DNA of 64,000 bases from Sipunculus nudus. Its lineage: Eukaryota > Annelida > Sipuncula > Golfingiida > Sipunculidae. The position numbers and the translations under genes are program-made. Of this stretch, positions 11,401-26,400 are shown one piece after another. The notes beneath the pieces are model-generated. The model did not search any database, was not told the origin of the DNA, and was given only the letters and a program-made list of their open reading frames with translations. Position 1 is the stretch's first letter. Every line of letters begins with the position of its first letter. The DNA lies in NCBI GenBank assembly GCA_026874595.1, contig CM049310.1, forward strand, positions 8,122,001-8,186,000, written 5' to 3'.

Positions 11401-14400
11401 GTTTATTGATCATAATTATCCTGCTGATTGGGGAAGGATGTAATGTAGCCAAGTAATGCCAGGTATTAGAATCTCGGAGCTGGAGGTCCAGGGTTCGATT
11501 ATCGCCAGTGCCTCAATACCAAAGCAGTGGAATCTATATAGAACCGTTGAGATCCCCTTGATGTCTTTGTGATTTCTGGATTATTACAGTGTTTGTGCAT
11601 ATGAATCCAGAAATCTAGATGGTTTCATAATAACATATCATCATTATTATTATTATTATTATGTGAATACCTACATTCATCACTTAATTTACATTGTCAC
11701 CAACAAGCCATCGACCTATCTGAAATTTTAAAAATAATTTTACTAAATTAATATTTATTAATATCATACTTTTGTTTTAATTTTACCTCTTGTGCATAAA
11801 CTATATTTTCTTCATATCAAACATTAAAAAAATGTAAGTTTTAATTGGTTCTATTAAGTCTGTCCCAGGAATGATGTCAACATGTTCTTGCCATATTTTT
11901 TAATTTTAAGAATATTTTTATTTTTTTCATGTAACTTTCATCCTCAAATCCCGCCAATATTTTGCAAGCTATTTTTATGTGAAATAAAAAGTATTCACCT
12001 TGCAATTCTACTGTATTCTTTCTGTCTGTGATTGGTGCATGGCATCAGTCTGTACAGCTAGACAGTACATATCTCCGTTAAAGACTCTCCATGTAAATGG
12101 CTGCAAAAGGTGTTAATAAGACAACAGTAATGTCACAAAGGTCAGTTTGACTTCTCTTTGGTTGATGTCATCAGCTGACGGCAGGTTTATTTATCAAGTC
12201 TCCAGTAATGAACATGTTGCAAACAGTGTTAACTGTTTTGTTTTTTTTGGCTCAGCTGACTATAAGTCACCTGAGTTGTAGTCATGGTCCTTAATGTACA
12301 TCCATTTGCCGGGCCGTCCGGGCATCCATCGGTTAACAAGGCACGTTTTGAAACCATTGGTACTATGAATAAAAAATGCAGCATACAGTTAGATGTCCCC
12401 AAAATCTCCTATCATACTGACTATGACTTGGTTCCTTGTGATATTAAGGAAAAACATCCATTAAAAAAAATCCAATAAAAAATCCATTGTTTCACTTAAA
12501 AACTGCATGATATCAAAACTACTTATCTGATATTGATCATATTTAATATAATCATTCCTCTATATATTTCCTATGTACATACCAGAAATTAGGTAAGTAT
12601 TATATTATTTCTTGAAATTATGGGCCTGAACATAATTCACTTTGTAAAATATCAGGAAATATATTTACCCAATTAAAATGAAAATTATTGAAGCTGGAGT
12701 GACTTTTTTACAGGGATGAAATTATATATAATCAAGATTCAATATACCCAAAATTTGATCTGAATTTTGTCAGTTTGTCAAGTTATTAGCAAAAACATCA
12801 AAACATTACCATCAATTTTGTCCAAATTTGGCCAAGGTACGTTTTTTTCCTGTATGTTCTGTTGATTTAATTTTCACAGTATGTATACATATGGATTTAA
12901 TTTTTTTTAATCTGAAATTTCAAAGGAATTGATTGAAAGAAAAGCTTTTATACACGTTTTAAGACACCATGTCAAGTGTTGTTTACATCAAGCCCACCAG
13001 CCAGTACAGTGAGTTAAGCAGCCCTCACCTGTGTTATGTAACTCACTCCAGCCAGGTGCCTTGGCTCAGCTTGGCTTATCTTCCACTCAACCCTGCTTCC
13101 CCCCCCCCACCAGAATGATGCATTAACTAGATGAATGTTATTATTTTTAGCTCAGCTGACTATAAGTCATCTGAGCTATAGTCGTGGTCCTTTGTCCGTC
13201 GTCCTTCCGTCCAGCCGTAAACAGGGCACATTTTAAAACCTTTAAACCTACGATTCCAAAATTTTGCATACCATTAGATGTCCCCAAAATCTCCTATCAT
13301 ACTGAAAATTGAGATATTCCTTCGCGATATAATGGAAAAACCTCCGTTTTCCATAAAAAAGCCATTGTTACACTTTAAGGCTGCCTAATATAAAAACCAC
13401 TGATCTGTTTTTGATCATATTCAGTATTCATATTCTTCCATACATTTTCTATGAACATACAAAAAATTAGGTCACTGTTGGGTCTTATTTTGAAGTTATG
13501 GGCCAAAATATAATGCAATTTCTAAAAATAAGGAAATATATTTACTCACCTAACATGAGAATTGCTGAAGCTAGAGACTTTTTTTCAGGAAAATAACTTT
13601 ATTTAATCAAGATTCAATTGTTTACCCAAAATTAGATCTGAATTTTGCAATTTTTTTAAGTTATTAGCATAAATGAAAAATCAATACCTTAAATTTTGTC
13701 CAACTTTGGCAATGGCACGTTTTTTCCCTGCAAGCACTGTTGATTTAATTTTCACAGCATATATACATAAGGATTTAATCTTTTAATCCTGAAATTTCAA
13801 AGGAATTGATTGCAAAGGGTAGCTTTTATTCAAGTGTTGTTTACATCTAGCCCACCTAGTAGTACAGCCTTCACTTGCATTATGTAACCCACCCCAGGCA
13901 GCTTGCCTTGGCTCAGCTTATCCACTACCAGCAGGCTTCCCCTCTGCCCTGCACTCCCCCCCCCCCCCCCCCCCAGATGGTGCATAAACAAGATGATTAT
14001 TGTTAATATGTTATTATTTTCTGTATTTGATTCATTCTTATTTTAGGCTATGCTACATTTTAAATTTTGTATTGTACCACCAGGGTAACAATGATTAAAG
14101 TGCACATTTAATTGTGTCCACAAAGTGGTGTATTGCTATGAAAGTGTTGTTGTTCATTAGATAGGTAATTCCTTACTTCAGAAGAGTAAAAACTTCACCA
14201 CACGTGAAATTGACTATTAATTCCAGTAATAAATTAAAGCTGAGATAGTAATTAGCACAATGATATTTTTGTCCCTCATTCAACCAACAGTGTGTATACT
14301 TTATCTGAAAAGAATTTTATCAAATTTACTGAATCTTTTATTTTATTTCAGTGAATAAAATAAAGCATGTACTGAAAACTCCAATGTGCAAAACTTTTTA

Positions 14401-17400
14401 ATAGTTATTCAAGGAATAATCTTGTAGATGCCATGTTGTGGCATTATTTTCTTTTTAAATTCTGTTTAAACATTTGTGATTTAAAAATAATAAAATATAT
14501 GTGTGTGCTACACCCTGGATATATAATGATTGCAACAATTCTAATATTTTAACTTATATTTCAGTTTTTTTACTCTTGATATATAATGATTGCAACTTTT
14601 GCAACAATTCTAATATTTTAACTTGTATTTTCAGTTTTTTTTAATTAAAAATTTATAAACTTGTAAATAAAAAAAAATTGATTCAGATAAAAACTTTTAA
14701 TGGAAAAAGTGGATATGCTAAAAAATAGGCTTATATAAACTTAAATGCATTTTTCCCTTGAAAGTGAAATAAAGGTATTAGTCCATTCTGTCCACTTGCC
14801 TGTCCATCTGTAAATTTTCATATGCATCACAGTATCTCAAAACTTTTACTGTTTACTTCATGACAGATTTGTCAGAGTATTAATTTGCAATCATATATTT
14901 AGAACTTTACTATAACCAAGTAGGAGGGCCCCTTTCCTCTTAGCTTCTCATATTCTTATATAAATGAAAAACATTATAATAGAATATTTTGCATTTGCAA
15001 AAATTTCAAACTTCAGCTGAGCGCTGTGACCCATGGATCCCTTGTTTTATATTTGATTCATTCTTATTCTAGATTTGGCTACATTTTTGGATTTTGAATT
15101 GTATCACAGTGGGTTACAATGATTAAAGGGCACATCTAATTTTGTCAACTAAGTGGTGTTTTGCGGTTGAAGTGTGGATGTTCATAAGATTAGGAATTCC
15201 TTACTTCAAAAGAGTAAAAACTTTGCATTATTTTCACAAGATGTGAAATTGAATATTAATTTAGTATTAAATTATAGCTGATATAGTAATAAGCATAATT
15301 ATCTTGTTTCTTCCTCATCCAACCAACAGTGTTTATACCTGATTTGAACAGGAGATTTTTTTTTATCAGATTAACTGAATCTTTTATTCTAGTTAATAAA
15401 ATAAGCATGTACTGAAAACTCCAATGTACAATACGTTTTTGAATAGTTAATCAAGGGATAATCTTGAAGATGCCATGTTGTGGCTTTATGTTATTTCTTT
15501 TAAGTGATATTATCTTATAGGAATAATTTTCTTTTAAATTCAGTTTTAACATTTTTGTGATTTAAAAAATTATAAAATATATGTGTATGCATAATTTTAC
15601 ATGATGTGAGCCAAACTATGGATAAATAATGATGCAACTTACAATTCTGAATTAACTTATATTTTAGATTTTTTTATTGTAAATATTTAAAAAAATAGTA
15701 AAATTCTTATGCAACCTCCCTTTTATAAAAACAATGCAAGGTACTCATTCAGATTATATTTATATTTCAATTTTTATAATTATCAGAATTTTAGAATAAC
15801 TACTTGATTACTCACCATAAAAAATGTTGTCGAAAATAAATATTTTCAAGATGACTTTTAATTACTAGAAATGAATTCAGTAGTATTATTCTTCAGATTC
15901 AATGGAAAGTGGGAAAATATAAAAAAATAAGGAGTGGTTTAAGCCTTAATAATGTGGAACAAATGTGAAAGGAAAGCAAGAGAAACAAGGGACCAATGAA
16001 TCACAGTGCTCAGCTGTTATATATGATCACAAAATAATATTTGGAAATGGAGGTAGGCAAATACTAGTTTTGTGTGGTAATATAAGCTCTATTACAAGTT
16101 GATCGTGTTTAACTCAAGTTATGTAAGAATTTAATAATATCCTCGGAGACAGGGAAGAGGATTGATGTTATTTATATTATTTACAGTCAGAAATGGTGTG
16201 TTATTGTCACATAGGTTTTGAATTGGCCACAAAACTTTATCTGCATTGCAGTAGAATTATTTGAAAAGTTAAACTATTAATTAAAAATTAATAACAAATA
16301 TTGTGTCAAATATAATTTAAATTGAAAATAATAACAGTATCATCTGTTTTTTCATCAAAGATTTTTTAATAATATTATCTAAATAAAATTTTATAAAATA
16401 ATATTATAGAATATATTCATGAATGCATTGGTATTCAAATATTTTAATTTTTACCTCTATTCCTATTGTTATGCATGAAATTATGGAGTACATATTCATA
16501 TTTGCGTTCAAATACATTTGTAAAGTACTGCACCATGTCTGCTATTTATTCAGTTTCAGCCAAACAAAGTTCTTGAGAATCCAGAATAAACAAATTTCAC
16601 AAATTTAAATAATGATCATACGTACCTGGTACCTTTAATGAATTTATTTATATATTTAAAATATAACTATTATATTCACTTTGGATTACCTTCACATCAA
16701 TCTACACAGTAGACATAGCAAGAGTCTTATGACAGTTTTTACCATTACAGAAATCATAATGAGAACTTGTCTAAGATTACGCTCTTTACACAGCGCTTTA
16801 CCTATAGGGCTACTTCCTATATTGTAAGGCGCTGTTTGTTATGACCTCGTATCCTGCTTTGCAACACCAGAGGGGAGCACTGTACTTTTGTCCAATCAGA
16901 TGAAACTTTGTGCTGGAAGACAAAGCCAAGCGAGGAATACACGGAGCCAATCATATTCATTTCTTATTGAGTGACAGCTCATCCCCCAGCGTAACCGTCT
17001 AAGCAGGCCACAGGCTCAGAGAGAATTGCCCCTGACGTGGTTTTCTTAGGGCCATGGGCACATAGGATGCTCGGCCGGTGAGCTGTAATTCAAACGAAAC
17101 GTAACAACAAAGGCTGCGTGCACACCTCGCTGGCTGGTTTCAGTTCTGCAGACAACAGATACATGGGTACGTTAACACAGTCATAATGTCATAATCGAAT
17201 CGGTCGATGATGCGAGAATGCAGAAGGAGCAATTTAAATTCGACCGGAAACTCATCAAACGGCGCTTGAAGCGCGGCAATGGGCGGAGCCAGGATGCCTG
17301 TCGAGTGTTTGTTTATTGGCATCTGATTGGCTGCTTGTCACATCGTACGCACGTTTATTTCAGTGGACAACAAACCGCCATCTGGTGTCTAAATATATCA

Positions 17401-20400
17401 TAAACGGTCCAAGCTGGCAGCGTGAAAATCAGTTGCTTCTTTAGAAGTGCAAGATTTCCGCTGCCTCGGGAGAGTAGTCTAAGATCTGGTTTTTTATCAT
17501 ATTCAAATTTTTTTATAAAAAAAATGTATCAGAAAAAAATTAGAAGTAATCTCAGCTATGAAACCATTATATGTGTAAAAAATAACCATAGGATAAGAAC
17601 ACCCTGTAAATTATACAAGGAGAAAACTAGAGATGGGCAAGTTTAATTTTATTTACTGAAATAAAGGAACTAGTAATATAAATTTTCATTATTTACATAG
17701 TCTTGTGACAGCTGATACAGCCACGGGTCTTAATTTCATTAGTGAAACATATTGACATATTAGATCAGTACTTGTTTTAGTAAAATTCAAAGATTTTGAC
17801 ATATTTTAATTTTTTTTTAAATTTTGAAATAAATATAAATTAACTAGCTGAAACACTCAACGGTGTTATTTGGAAAACACTTTCATCCATCCATACAAAA
17901 TCCATAAAACATCAGTAATTGCAAGGTAATTCCCTGTTACTTATCAACTATCAAATTCCTTTTCTATTGATTTTTCGTAAAGTTGTTATTATAGACCTAT
18001 AAAAATTTATTGTATCCCCAGACATAGTCAGGGGATACTATGTTTTCATACCGGTCCCGCCACCGCCTGTAAATCTTGTTGGTGAAAATCACACAAAATC
18101 ATTAATATCTCAATAAGGAATGCATGGATAGGTCCATAAATCAACTTGACTGAAGATCTTGGATAGTATTGTCATGTACCAGAAACTGGTGGCACCACCT
18201 GTTATTCTTTTACTTGTTTTTGTGCTGTTTATACCCCCATCATAATGACACTTAACAGTACTGTGAGCATAATAAGTCAAAAACTAATGGACAGATTTCT
18301 TTCATATTATGCATATACATAGACATGGGTTAGGGGATGATGTATATTGAAATTGGGGTCATGACCTTTTCTATAAGAGTGACCTTTTCTATGAGAGTGG
18401 TCTGATATTAATTGCCAGAGTTGGGTCCAAAAGTAATTGTAATTGAAGTAATTGTAATTACAGTTACTTTTTCAAGTAATTGTACTTGTAATCAATTACT
18501 TTTTGAAATCCTGAAAAGTAATTGTACTTGTAATTGATTACTTTTGAAAAGTAATTGTTTGAACAATTACTTTTCAATTACTTTCAAGTTCAGTGTAAAA
18601 TGTGAGAGTAATATACAATTACAGCATTCAAAGTGATGGTATTATTAAATATAAAAAAAATCTTTTATAGGTTCAAAGTACACAAAGTACAATGCTCACA
18701 TTACTATACAACTATTACTTCACATGCCCTGCTAGGTGGCCAGATAATACAGGTATGGCTTGTTGTCAGCCAGTTTTCACCTGGTCTACAACGGACTGTC
18801 AGGACACAAGTTTGCCAGCTGTAAGATACTAGGGATCTAGTGCATGGTGCTAATTAATTTACTGAATAGATCAGTTCACATACAGAGATTACCAACAGTC
18901 TGGCCTTTGATCACTAATATGGTCTTAATTAGTGATTGCCCTATGCACAGGGGTGCTCATCATGCAGCCAAGCTTTACTCAATTATTATGAGGCTCAGTT
19001 TAATGGGCAAACATGAGGTAATAGTAGTAAGTAAGAGTAATAGACAGCTTTTTTTTCAAGTTATAGAAATAAACCTAAATATATGAGCTGAAAAAGTAAT
19101 AATAATCGCAACAGAAGGCAAATTTATATTTAGATTAATACATGTACACTTATTTTCCATTCCCTGTTAGGTCATTAAGAAGATGAGCAAATATTTCTTA
19201 ACAGGCTTTTATCTGTTCGAGTGATCGACTATATGATGTACAGATTGTTAAGGCAAGTTAATATAAAAAATGGCAACCATTGGTGCGAATTGCATGAGAG
19301 TACTGGAACGCAGGATTCAGCACAAGCTACCTAATAACCCTATCTGGCTCTTGATGACTAAAACATCCATAAATATAGGGATAGATAGAGAAAGTATATT
19401 ATTATTTTGACACAAACATCATACATTACAAATTTACAACAATGAATCCATGTCTATTTTGAAAAAAGAGGGTAGAGAGAAATATTTTATTTAACATAAA
19501 GTAATTCTCTTATATATATATATATATATATACAACATAATTTGTTTTTGTCAGGAGACTTGTGTTTGTATAGTATTAATTATCCAGGCTTTGAGGGATT
19601 TTTCCACAACACTCAGTATAACTACTTAACGTTTTAACAATAGACTATATTGCTCGAATTCATTCTAGACAGTGATGAGAATCGAGAATCATATTTACAT
19701 AAAAGTCATATAAACAGTCATATTTATGGGAAGGTTGTTAATTTAGTTGACAATTCAGTTGTTTGATAATTAATGCTTAATTTTAATAATTTGAAAATAC
19801 CTTGCACCACAATTTGACAGATAGAACAAATATGTAACATTTTTTGTAATAATTAAGTAAATTAAAAAAGTCTCATTCAAAATTAGTTTGTTATTAAGTT
19901 AAGTAATAAAGTAATGTCACTTAAAAGTAATAGATGAGAAACTGTGGCAATAATAAATTAGTAATAGCAATAGCAAAATAATTAAATAAAACTAAAAGTA
20001 ATGTTTACATAAAAAAAAATTGAACTAAACCCAACCCCAGCATGAGCAGAGAACTGTGTACACCAAACAATTATCAAACAATGTGTAATGATTTTGGAAA
20101 GACCCATGCTCAAATTGTATAGAGTGCATTCACCACTGTGTGATGCATTTTTGTTATCAGATTTTGATATGTGTGTTAATTGAAAATAAACAATGGAATA
20201 CCAAGTTTTTTGTCACTATCACAATGTAAATCCCCTGAAAGCACAAAAGTAATTGCAAAAGTAATTCCAATTACTTCAAAAGGTATTTGTAATTGTTATC
20301 GATTAGTTTTTTGAAAACACAAAAGTAATTGTAATTGTAATTGATTATTTTTAAAAGTAATTGTATTTGTAATCGATTATTTTAAAAGTATTTGGACCCA

Positions 20401-23400
20401 ACCCTGTTAATTGCTGCTGAAGATGGGGGGGGGGGGCCTATTCCTAAAGGGGGGGGGGGAATTAATTGTCTGGGGCAAGTGCCAAGAAATATCTAGTTCA
20501 TTTATTGTTTTTTGTTATGCTGTTGGTCTAAACAACTAATAGATGAGTTGTGTTGGACACCTGAATCAACTGTGGCCAGCTGTAAGCTGGAGGACATACA
20601 GGTGACTGAAGAGGGCCTGGGTAGAGCCTGGGTCTGACATGGTCTCATAAAAACTTTAATAAAAACTACAGTTTTGGCCAATTTCTTTCAACTTTCAAAA
20701 CTAACAAGCTGAAATCCTTATTTATGCATGATATGAAAATTATATCAACAGTGCATACAGTTAAAAAACGTGCCATGATCAAAGCTAGGCAATATTTAAG
20801 GTACTGATTTTATATTTGTCCTAATAAGTTAAAGGAGTAAATATATTTTCGGAATTTTTATAAAGTGTATTATGTTCAGGCCCATTACTTCAAGAATTTT
20901 AAATATATTGAACTAATTTCTGGTATGTATATAGGAAATATATAGAGGAATTAATATTATAAAAATGATCAATATCAGGTTAGTGGTTTTGACATTCAGC
21001 AGTCTTGAAGTGTAACAATTGATTTTTGATGGAAAAGGAGGTTTTCCTTAATATCTTGAAGGAAGAGGTCCTAGTGACCCAATTTTTGGTATGGTAGGAG
21101 ATTTTGGGGACCTCTAACGGTATGCCAAATTTCAGATTCATAGGTACAACGTTTTCAAAAGTGCCAGTTTAACGGATGGACAGACGGACAGACAAACGGA
21201 CAGCCCACTGACAAAAGACCACGACTATAGCTCAGATGACTTATAGTCAGCTGAGCTAAAAATGCAAATAAATGACCAATAATGTCTCAATAAGTCCATG
21301 GTGCAAATTGTATTCTATGGCAAGTAAAATGACTTGAAAAGATATGCATAAAAGTAGTCAAAAGTGGTAACATTGGTTAATTTTTTTTTTTCTGGAAATT
21401 CTAGGAAAACCAGTTTCTCATACAACTTCCTATGTCAGCGCTTTATGAGGGGCAGGCACAAGTGGTGCCCCCTCTTTTAGCATAAAAAAATTCCTATGAA
21501 CTAGAACAATACAGGCTCAGTATTCATACTGTCCTAGCTTGCATTATTACAGTGTAAATTTTCAAAATGCTTCTGTATCATGAGTATGTATACAACCTAA
21601 TTTTCTCCTTAGTCTGGTAGTTGAAACCTGATCAGTAATCAAGACCAGCTAGGACCTGAACTGCTCCAAGGTTCCGTGCATTACATGGTTTATGTTAATG
21701 TATTTTATTGCTCATATTTTTTATAGACAAAATATATGTAAATTCACAGTGAAGTATTAATTAGTACCATCAGTAATCATAGCCCATGCTTCCTGATAGT
21801 AATAGGTAATTATCCCAATTCTACATTGAATATTTGCATGTTTAATATGCAATCCCTTTTAAGCTTTTGTTCAGTATTTGCCTTCATAATTGTTTCATTC
21901 TTTTTTAGTCTTTGTCAAATGGTTTACCAACAATTAAACGACTCTGATGTAGGGCTCTGCTTACAGCTCGTTAAACCTGAATGCCTGCATGCTCTGGTTG
22001 CCACTGAAAATCTGACAACGTTTTATAAGCTGTGCCTTGAAAAACTTGACAGCTTGACCTTGCTGTCTAGATGAAGAGGTCTTTTGTATAAAGAGATGTG
22101 AAAACAAGGATGTGGATGTCTCTGTGAGATGACAACTTTTATCATCATAAATTTATGATTTTCCTTGTTTTATGGTCGTTATTTAAGTTCAATTTACCTC
22201 ATGTGGCTCTCTGTAACTTGATATGGTTTTGAGCTCACTGACTATCAGTTATGCTGAGCTTTATATATAGCCATGGGTTTACATTTGTCTGTCATCATGA
22301 CTGTTTAGTGCATGTATTGCGGGAATGGGCACAATAACAACTACCAATCTGATAAAAACAATGAGACCTCGCCAAAGCAACAACCAGTGTATTCTGTCAT
22401 AACTGCAAGAATCTGCAAGAGCCCTGAGCATGTGCAGCCATAGGTGCATGGTTTTGTATGCATAGTTTCATAGGAACTTGTACTGGACTTTAAAGTCTTT
22501 CATAACTATGAAAATAGTTATGCATATATAACAGCTACCCTTCCAATCATCTGTTTGCAGAGCACTAATTGTACCGTACTCCAAGTAGGTTTTTGCATTA
22601 CATCCAAACAGGTCATTGTGACACTTGGAAAACTAAAATAATATCAGAATGGACTTAATTTTGCTGTGTGATGAAAACACAATTTCAAGAACATTGACAG
22701 TCAGACCCTTCTGACTAATAGCAGTCATGTCAAAGTATAAGCAAAGTAATATTTTTGTATTTGACTGTAAAAGAATGTCCTTCAATCAGACATGTATTCC
22801 TGTCATCCTACAAAATTGGAACAAAATTAGTTGTTAATGTTCTATCAAAATATCATGGGTCACGCTTGTGAGCTAAGCTTCATGACCCATGTGTCATGAT
22901 GAGCTCAAGGGATTTAATTTCTCTAAGTGTTGTTTATAGTACATGTAGTAATAAGTGTACAACTGTGTCTTGTTACACTTTTATGGCTATGAAAATTCAC
23001 AATTTACTGAAAGTTATTTGATCTTATCTTAGGTAAATCTACTGTAAACTGACACTACTAGTACCTCATTCGCTTGAAAATAATGATTGACAAAAAGGAT
23101 CATCAGTTATATGAACAGTCATAATCAAATCTTCATTGTCTGAATTTTATGTAAAAACCATGTTCAGAACTTCATTCATTTAAAAATATTGATCGATGAA
23201 AAATAAGCTCGTTGCTTCATTTACTTCACAGTATGAAAGTTAGCTCATGGAGTGTTCATAAGATTTAGAAAAAAAATTGTGGAAAGCTTTAATATAACTT
23301 TTTCTAATTCATTTTCTTTAGGTAGACCTTTATATTTGCACAATTGATTATTGTATTACTGTCGGGTATTTGGAGGATTTTGAGGTGCCGTTGCAAATAA

Positions 23401-26400
23401 AACACGCACAAATATGGAGGACAACCGAACAACTTTATTCCAGCCATATCACTCGTACATATCATAGGGCGAGCCGCCGCACCACTACTAAGTCCGCTGA
23501 AATATAGTTCCACTAGATACCTCGACACATTACTTAATACGAATACACATCATCTCTCCCCTCCTTAAACAAAAACCTGGGGGAAAATACATACACGACC
23601 AACACAGACACTATTGCAGGACGTATAAGGTGTGGTATGTCTGACCGGTATAAACTATACTGCATTAAGAAATCATAGGTTTCCCTGACATATGTGACAT
23701 ATAACACTGATAAGCCTTCTATGACATAAAATAGATGATAGATCCTGAGAGAGATATCTGGAAACAAGACACAACGGAACTAAAAAAAAAATATACATAT
23801 AGCATTATAACATTAGATATTAAGCCTCTCTGGTGGCTTCCGTATTCTTATAGAACGCCGAACTGACACTGGTTGAACTTTACTTGGGCTTGAAGGTTTC
23901 TGTGTGTCATGAACAGTAGAGGATATACATGTATTTCCATTTCCTTCAGCCTTTTTTCAGTAACACTAGAACTTTGGACATTTAACTGACCTAAATCACT
24001 GACTTGACAATGACTATCGGTTTCACATTTGGGTTGAGAATTATCAGTCTGCCCTGCAGATGCTGGATAACTCAAAACCTCTGTCAATTCCGGTGAAAAC
24101 TGTGTGAGAATATCATTTTCCTTATCAGACGGATGAGAACTATCACACAACCTAGGGATAATCTGTTCAATGTGTCTACACCACACATTTTCTCCTATTT
24201 GTACTGTATAGTTTACAGGACCATCCTTAGACAGTACCACCCCTGGTACCCATTTTTGTTTACCGCTGTAAGTCCTAACCCACACGGTTTCATTCACACG
24301 GAACTCCCTGTGTTTCGAATATTTCTCTCGATGTTCTATTTGTTCATGCAACTGATTTTTCATTCGTCTTTCCGTGTTTGGACGCAGATTATTTAGACGA
24401 TTCCTTAACGGCCTCTTTAGAAACAACATCGCCGGGGACTCGCCTGTTACAGAGTGTGGAGCATTTCTATAAGCCAATAAGAACCTGCTCAATTTTGTTT
24501 GCAAGGAACCATGATCTCGAGATGCTGCTTTCAATGCACGTTTCAGGCTTTGGACAAAACGCTCAGCTTGGCCATTGGTACTTGGATGATAGGGGGCGCT
24601 AAATTTGTGTGTTATGCCATTACCATCCATAAATTTCTTGAATTCGGCCGATGTAAACTGACTTGCGTTGTCAGATACTAAAATTTGAGGTAGGCCATTT
24701 CGGCTGAACACTTCCCGCAAAATTTCAATTGTCTTATCCGAAGTTGTTGATGACATTAAATATACTTCCGGCCATTTGGAGAACGCATCTACAATCACTA
24801 AATAAACCTGGCTATCCATGGGACCCGCAAAATCAACATGTATTTGCTCCCATGGCTTGGATGCTGGTACCCATGGGTGAAGTGGTGCCAGTGAAGGGTT
24901 ATTCTGGTTAACCTGGCATAGTTCACAACATTTAGACTTGCTCTCAATATGGCTATCGATCTGGGGCCACCAAACGTAACTTCTGGCTACGGATTTCATT
25001 TTAACGATCCCAATGTGACCCTCATGCAGTTCGTCTAAAACTGCCGACCGACATTTCGGGGGAACGATTACGCGCAGACCCCACAACAGAATGCCGTTTT
25101 CAATCGTAATTTCATTCCTACGCTGGAAGTAAGGCTGAAGAACTGCCTCAGAATCCGTGAGTTTTCTTGGCCAACCTTCTATGACATATCGGGAAACTTT
25201 AGATAAGACCGGATCGGTCCTAGTCGTCTTGCGGATACGGTCATGAGAACATGGCAGAACATCGATGTGAAAAACGTGCGCGATTGACGGTTCAGTTTCC
25301 ATGTCCACGACTGGACCGGGCAGCCTGGACATGCAATCGGCGTTTGCATTAAGTTCCGCTTTCCGGTATTTAATTTCATAATCAAAACCGGCTAAGAACA
25401 TGGCCCAACGCTGTATACGCTCAGCTGCTAAAGTAGGCATACCTGATCTAGGGCCAAACAGAACAGTCAAGGGTTTGTTGTCTGTAATCAGAGTGAATTT
25501 CCGCCCATAAATATACATATAAAACTTCTTCAATGCAAAATGAATGGCTAATGCCTCTCGCTCGATTTGCGGATAATTTCTTTCGGGTTTCGTCAAAGAT
25601 CGCGAGGCGAACTGGATCGGTCTTTCTTCGCCATTCGGTAAGATATGTGAAAGGACGGCGCCTACACCTACTGGACTACCATCCGTTGCTATAGCAATGG
25701 GCAAATCTGGATTGAAGTGCATTAAAAACCCAGAGTCCTTTAACATCTGCTTAGACTCTATAAAAGCCTTCTCAGCAATATCTGACCATTTAAATGCTTG
25801 TCCCTTCTCCAGCATTGCTGTGAGAGGTTTGATTACACTGGCTAGGTTTAGCACAAACCGCCTATAGTAATTCAGCATACCCAGGTAAGACCTGAGACCA
25901 GACAAGTCTTTAGGGGGAGGCATATCACTAATCTCTTCTACCTTTGAGGGAGACTTGTGTACACCATGTCTATCTATCACATGACCAAGGTACTCAACCA
26001 ATTGGCACATGAAGTCACACTTGCTCCTTAACCTCTGTAAAACTCTGTCTAAATTTGACACGTGTTCCTCCTCTGAACAACCTGTAACTAGTATGTCATC
26101 CAAATATACCTGTACACCAGGTAGACCCTGCAGTACCTGCTCGATAGTCTTTTGCCAGATAGCAGGTGCTGTGGTTATGCCGAACACTAATCTGTTTTGT
26201 TGGAATAGCCCTTTATGCGTTGAGAGAACAAGGTACCTCTTGGACTCTTCGTCTAACTCCATCTGGTTATATGCATGAGCTAGATCTAGTTTAGAAAAGG
26301 AGACACCACCGGCTAAATTAGCCAGGATGTCTTCCACGTTTATGCTAGGGGGCGCCACTGGTACAACTACCGGGTTTACTGTAGTTTTATAATTGCCACA

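Noticed and set aside
11440-11560. A tRNA gene at the GGTTCGATTAT box
   Set aside because: The A box is degenerate, stems do not pair and an (ATT)n tail follows, so it is a SINE.
17140-17403. Open frames on both strands of about 60 codons
   Set aside because: They lie in the 700-bp MITE; length is chance level and the frames are incidental to the element.
18633-19086. Possible hAT transposase remnants inside the 1,991-bp element
   Set aside because: No BED finger, DDE or dimerisation motif could be recognised in the two short frames.
21909-22077. Alternative 3' terminal exon of the myosin
   Set aside because: Exon 2 ends in phase 0, which reads a stop after 12 codons here; the open frame is another phase.
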